This document shows, piece by piece, positions 63,388-64,000 of a DNA stretch of 64,000 nucleotides. A program made the translations under genes and the position numbers. The notes beneath the pieces are model-generated. The model was given only the letters and a program-made list of their open reading frames with translations, was not told the DNA's origin and ran no database searches. Position 1 is the first letter of the stretch, and each line of letters starts with the position of its first letter. Source of the stretch: DATKEJ01 sp963768715 (GTDB taxonomy: Bacteria; Bacteroidota; Rhodothermia; Rhodothermales; DATKEJ01); contig CAVYJC010000004.1 in the NCBI GenBank assembly GCA_963768715.1, positions 1 through 64,000 of the forward strand, given 5' to 3'.

Positions 63388-63601
63388 TAACAGCAAACAT
63401 CAAACTTCAAATACCAAACTTGGACGGCAGACAGATGAGTAGGGGCAGACCTTTGGCTTCTACGAAACGGGTTCGGCTGCTTGCCCTTTTCGCACGGGCA
63501 GGCCGCGGCCCGCAGAGCGGCCTTTGGCTCCTACGAAACGGGTTCGGCTGCTTGCGCTTTTCGCACGGGCAGGCCGCGGCCGCAGGGCGGCCTTGTCGGC
63601 A
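63388..63601. repeat. Heptamer array and an 81-bp duplication
   Basis: Units taacagc, aaacatc, aaacttc, aaatacc, aaacttg, gacggca, gacagat (63388-63436). Then two copies of an 81-bp unit start at 63451 (ctttggcttctacgaaacgg) and 63532 (ctttggctcctacgaaacgg), with a few differences. The second is incomplete at its end. Bases 63252-63387 contain no gene and presumably the promoter of the CBM9-like gene. Confidence 0.85.
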
Positions 63602-63615
63602 ACTGCCCTACGGAA

Positions 63616-64000
63616 CTATCTGATGTCTGATGTTTCGAGAAACCTCTCCTCAAACGTCGGCTCTTGTCCCGCCATCTTCAGGAACACGTCGAGCGGCATG
63701 AGCTCGAATTCCGGTCCGAGTTCATCGAGAATCGCCTTCACGCGGGTAACGTCGCTCCACTCACGGATGTGCAGCAGCATGAAGTACGGACGTTTCGCGT
63801 TGATGCGAGCAAGCTCCTCGAGGTCGGTAACCGCCTGTTCTTCCGGACGTGACTCGGACAAGTAATAGTCGTACGATACGAGCGGTCGGCCGTCGCGCGA
63901 GGTGAAGGTGTACGCCGGAGCATACCCGTTCACGAATCCGATCGCCTGCGGCATGCCTTTATAGTAATCGTCCACCACTTTCTTCGTCAGCTCTGTATTT
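63616..64000 (-). CDS. GxGYxYP-family (GH185-like) protein, C-terminal part
   Basis: The last ~127 residues of a larger protein whose start is beyond the right edge; the frame is open to base 64000 (NTELTKKVVDDYYKGMPQAI). GFVNGYAPAYTFTSRDGRPL, VSYDYYLSESRPEEQAVTDL and RPYFMLLHIREWSDVTRVKA, followed by ILDELGPEFELMPLDVFLKM, match the C-terminal half of the GxGYxYP family of putative glycoside hydrolases. Same strand as the glycan locus, so it is probably part of it. Identification rests on the tail only. Confidence 0.7.
   Translation of the reverse strand, partial: NTELTKKVVDDYYKGMPQAIGFVNGYAPAYTFTSRDGRPLVSYDYYLSESRPEEQAVTDLEELARINAKRPYFMLLHIREWSDVTRVKAILDELGPEFELMPLDVFLKMAGQEPTFEERFLETSDIR

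Overview
The window comes from a bacterium of the Bacteroidota/Rhodothermota branch, with Rhodothermales-like as the best guess. Base composition looks like roughly 58-60% G+C by eye. The evidence is six full-length proteins with a C-terminal type IX secretion (T9SS) sorting domain, a PorV-like barrel, two TonB-dependent receptors, a Bacteroidota-style serine recombinase and lipoproteins with standard lipoboxes. No rRNA or core housekeeping operon is present; the only RNA gene found is tRNA-Val(CAC).

Layout. 1-2025: right end of an integrated element with a broken large serine recombinase running into the 3' end of tRNA-Val. 2.5-4.5 kb: a lipoprotein with a clean terminator, then decayed nucleotidyltransferase and HigA-like genes and two orphan T9SS tails. 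4.5-24.3 kb: a mixed region with a broken GH29 fucosidase, a DUF885-like peptidase, a ScyD-like T9SS protein, a metallo-beta-lactamase-fold lipoprotein, HAD, DUF2911, esterases, a YceI/DoxX/MarR cluster, pirin, arsenosugar genes (a peroxidase-like protein and ArsS), DUF985 and a Ser/Thr kinase with TPRs. Many of these genes carry single-base frameshifts. 24.4-28.2 kb: a giant TonB receptor fused to an unusual N-terminal region. 28.4-38.6 kb, plus strand: a VWA/T9SS protein, a tetR-RND-LolA-barrel efflux-type operon and a TadG-like/DUF11/T9SS protein. 38.8-64 kb, all minus strand: a glycan-utilisation locus.

The locus reads TonB receptor -> 1.1-kDa-residue secreted protein -> PorV-like barrel -> GH144 with a T9SS tail -> GH144 lipoprotein. 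Four of these genes are joined by 1-4 bp overlaps. GH3, sulfatase (frameshifted), GH31, GH2 and an endonuclease/exonuclease/phosphatase protein follow. A two-module substrate-binding T9SS protein and the end of a GxGYxYP-family protein lie upstream. No SusD is visible. GH144 with GH3 points to beta-1,2-glucan, or a glycan containing it, as a plausible substrate. The same type of secreted domain that sits next to the receptor here is physically fused to the other TonB receptor at 24.4-28.2 kb. This supports the view that the two parts work together.

Two genome-scale features stand out. Nearly every gap holds a different short tandem array with a 7-base period (once 8), often starting exactly on, or running through, a stop or start codon. 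There are also several families of short hairpin repeats, including a 168-bp tandem repeat (about 4.6 copies) packed with GGGCTGAAGCCC hairpins. Frameshifts cluster in some genes while eight genes of 2-4 kb are intact. They could be real decay or locally poor consensus; the sequence alone does not decide this.
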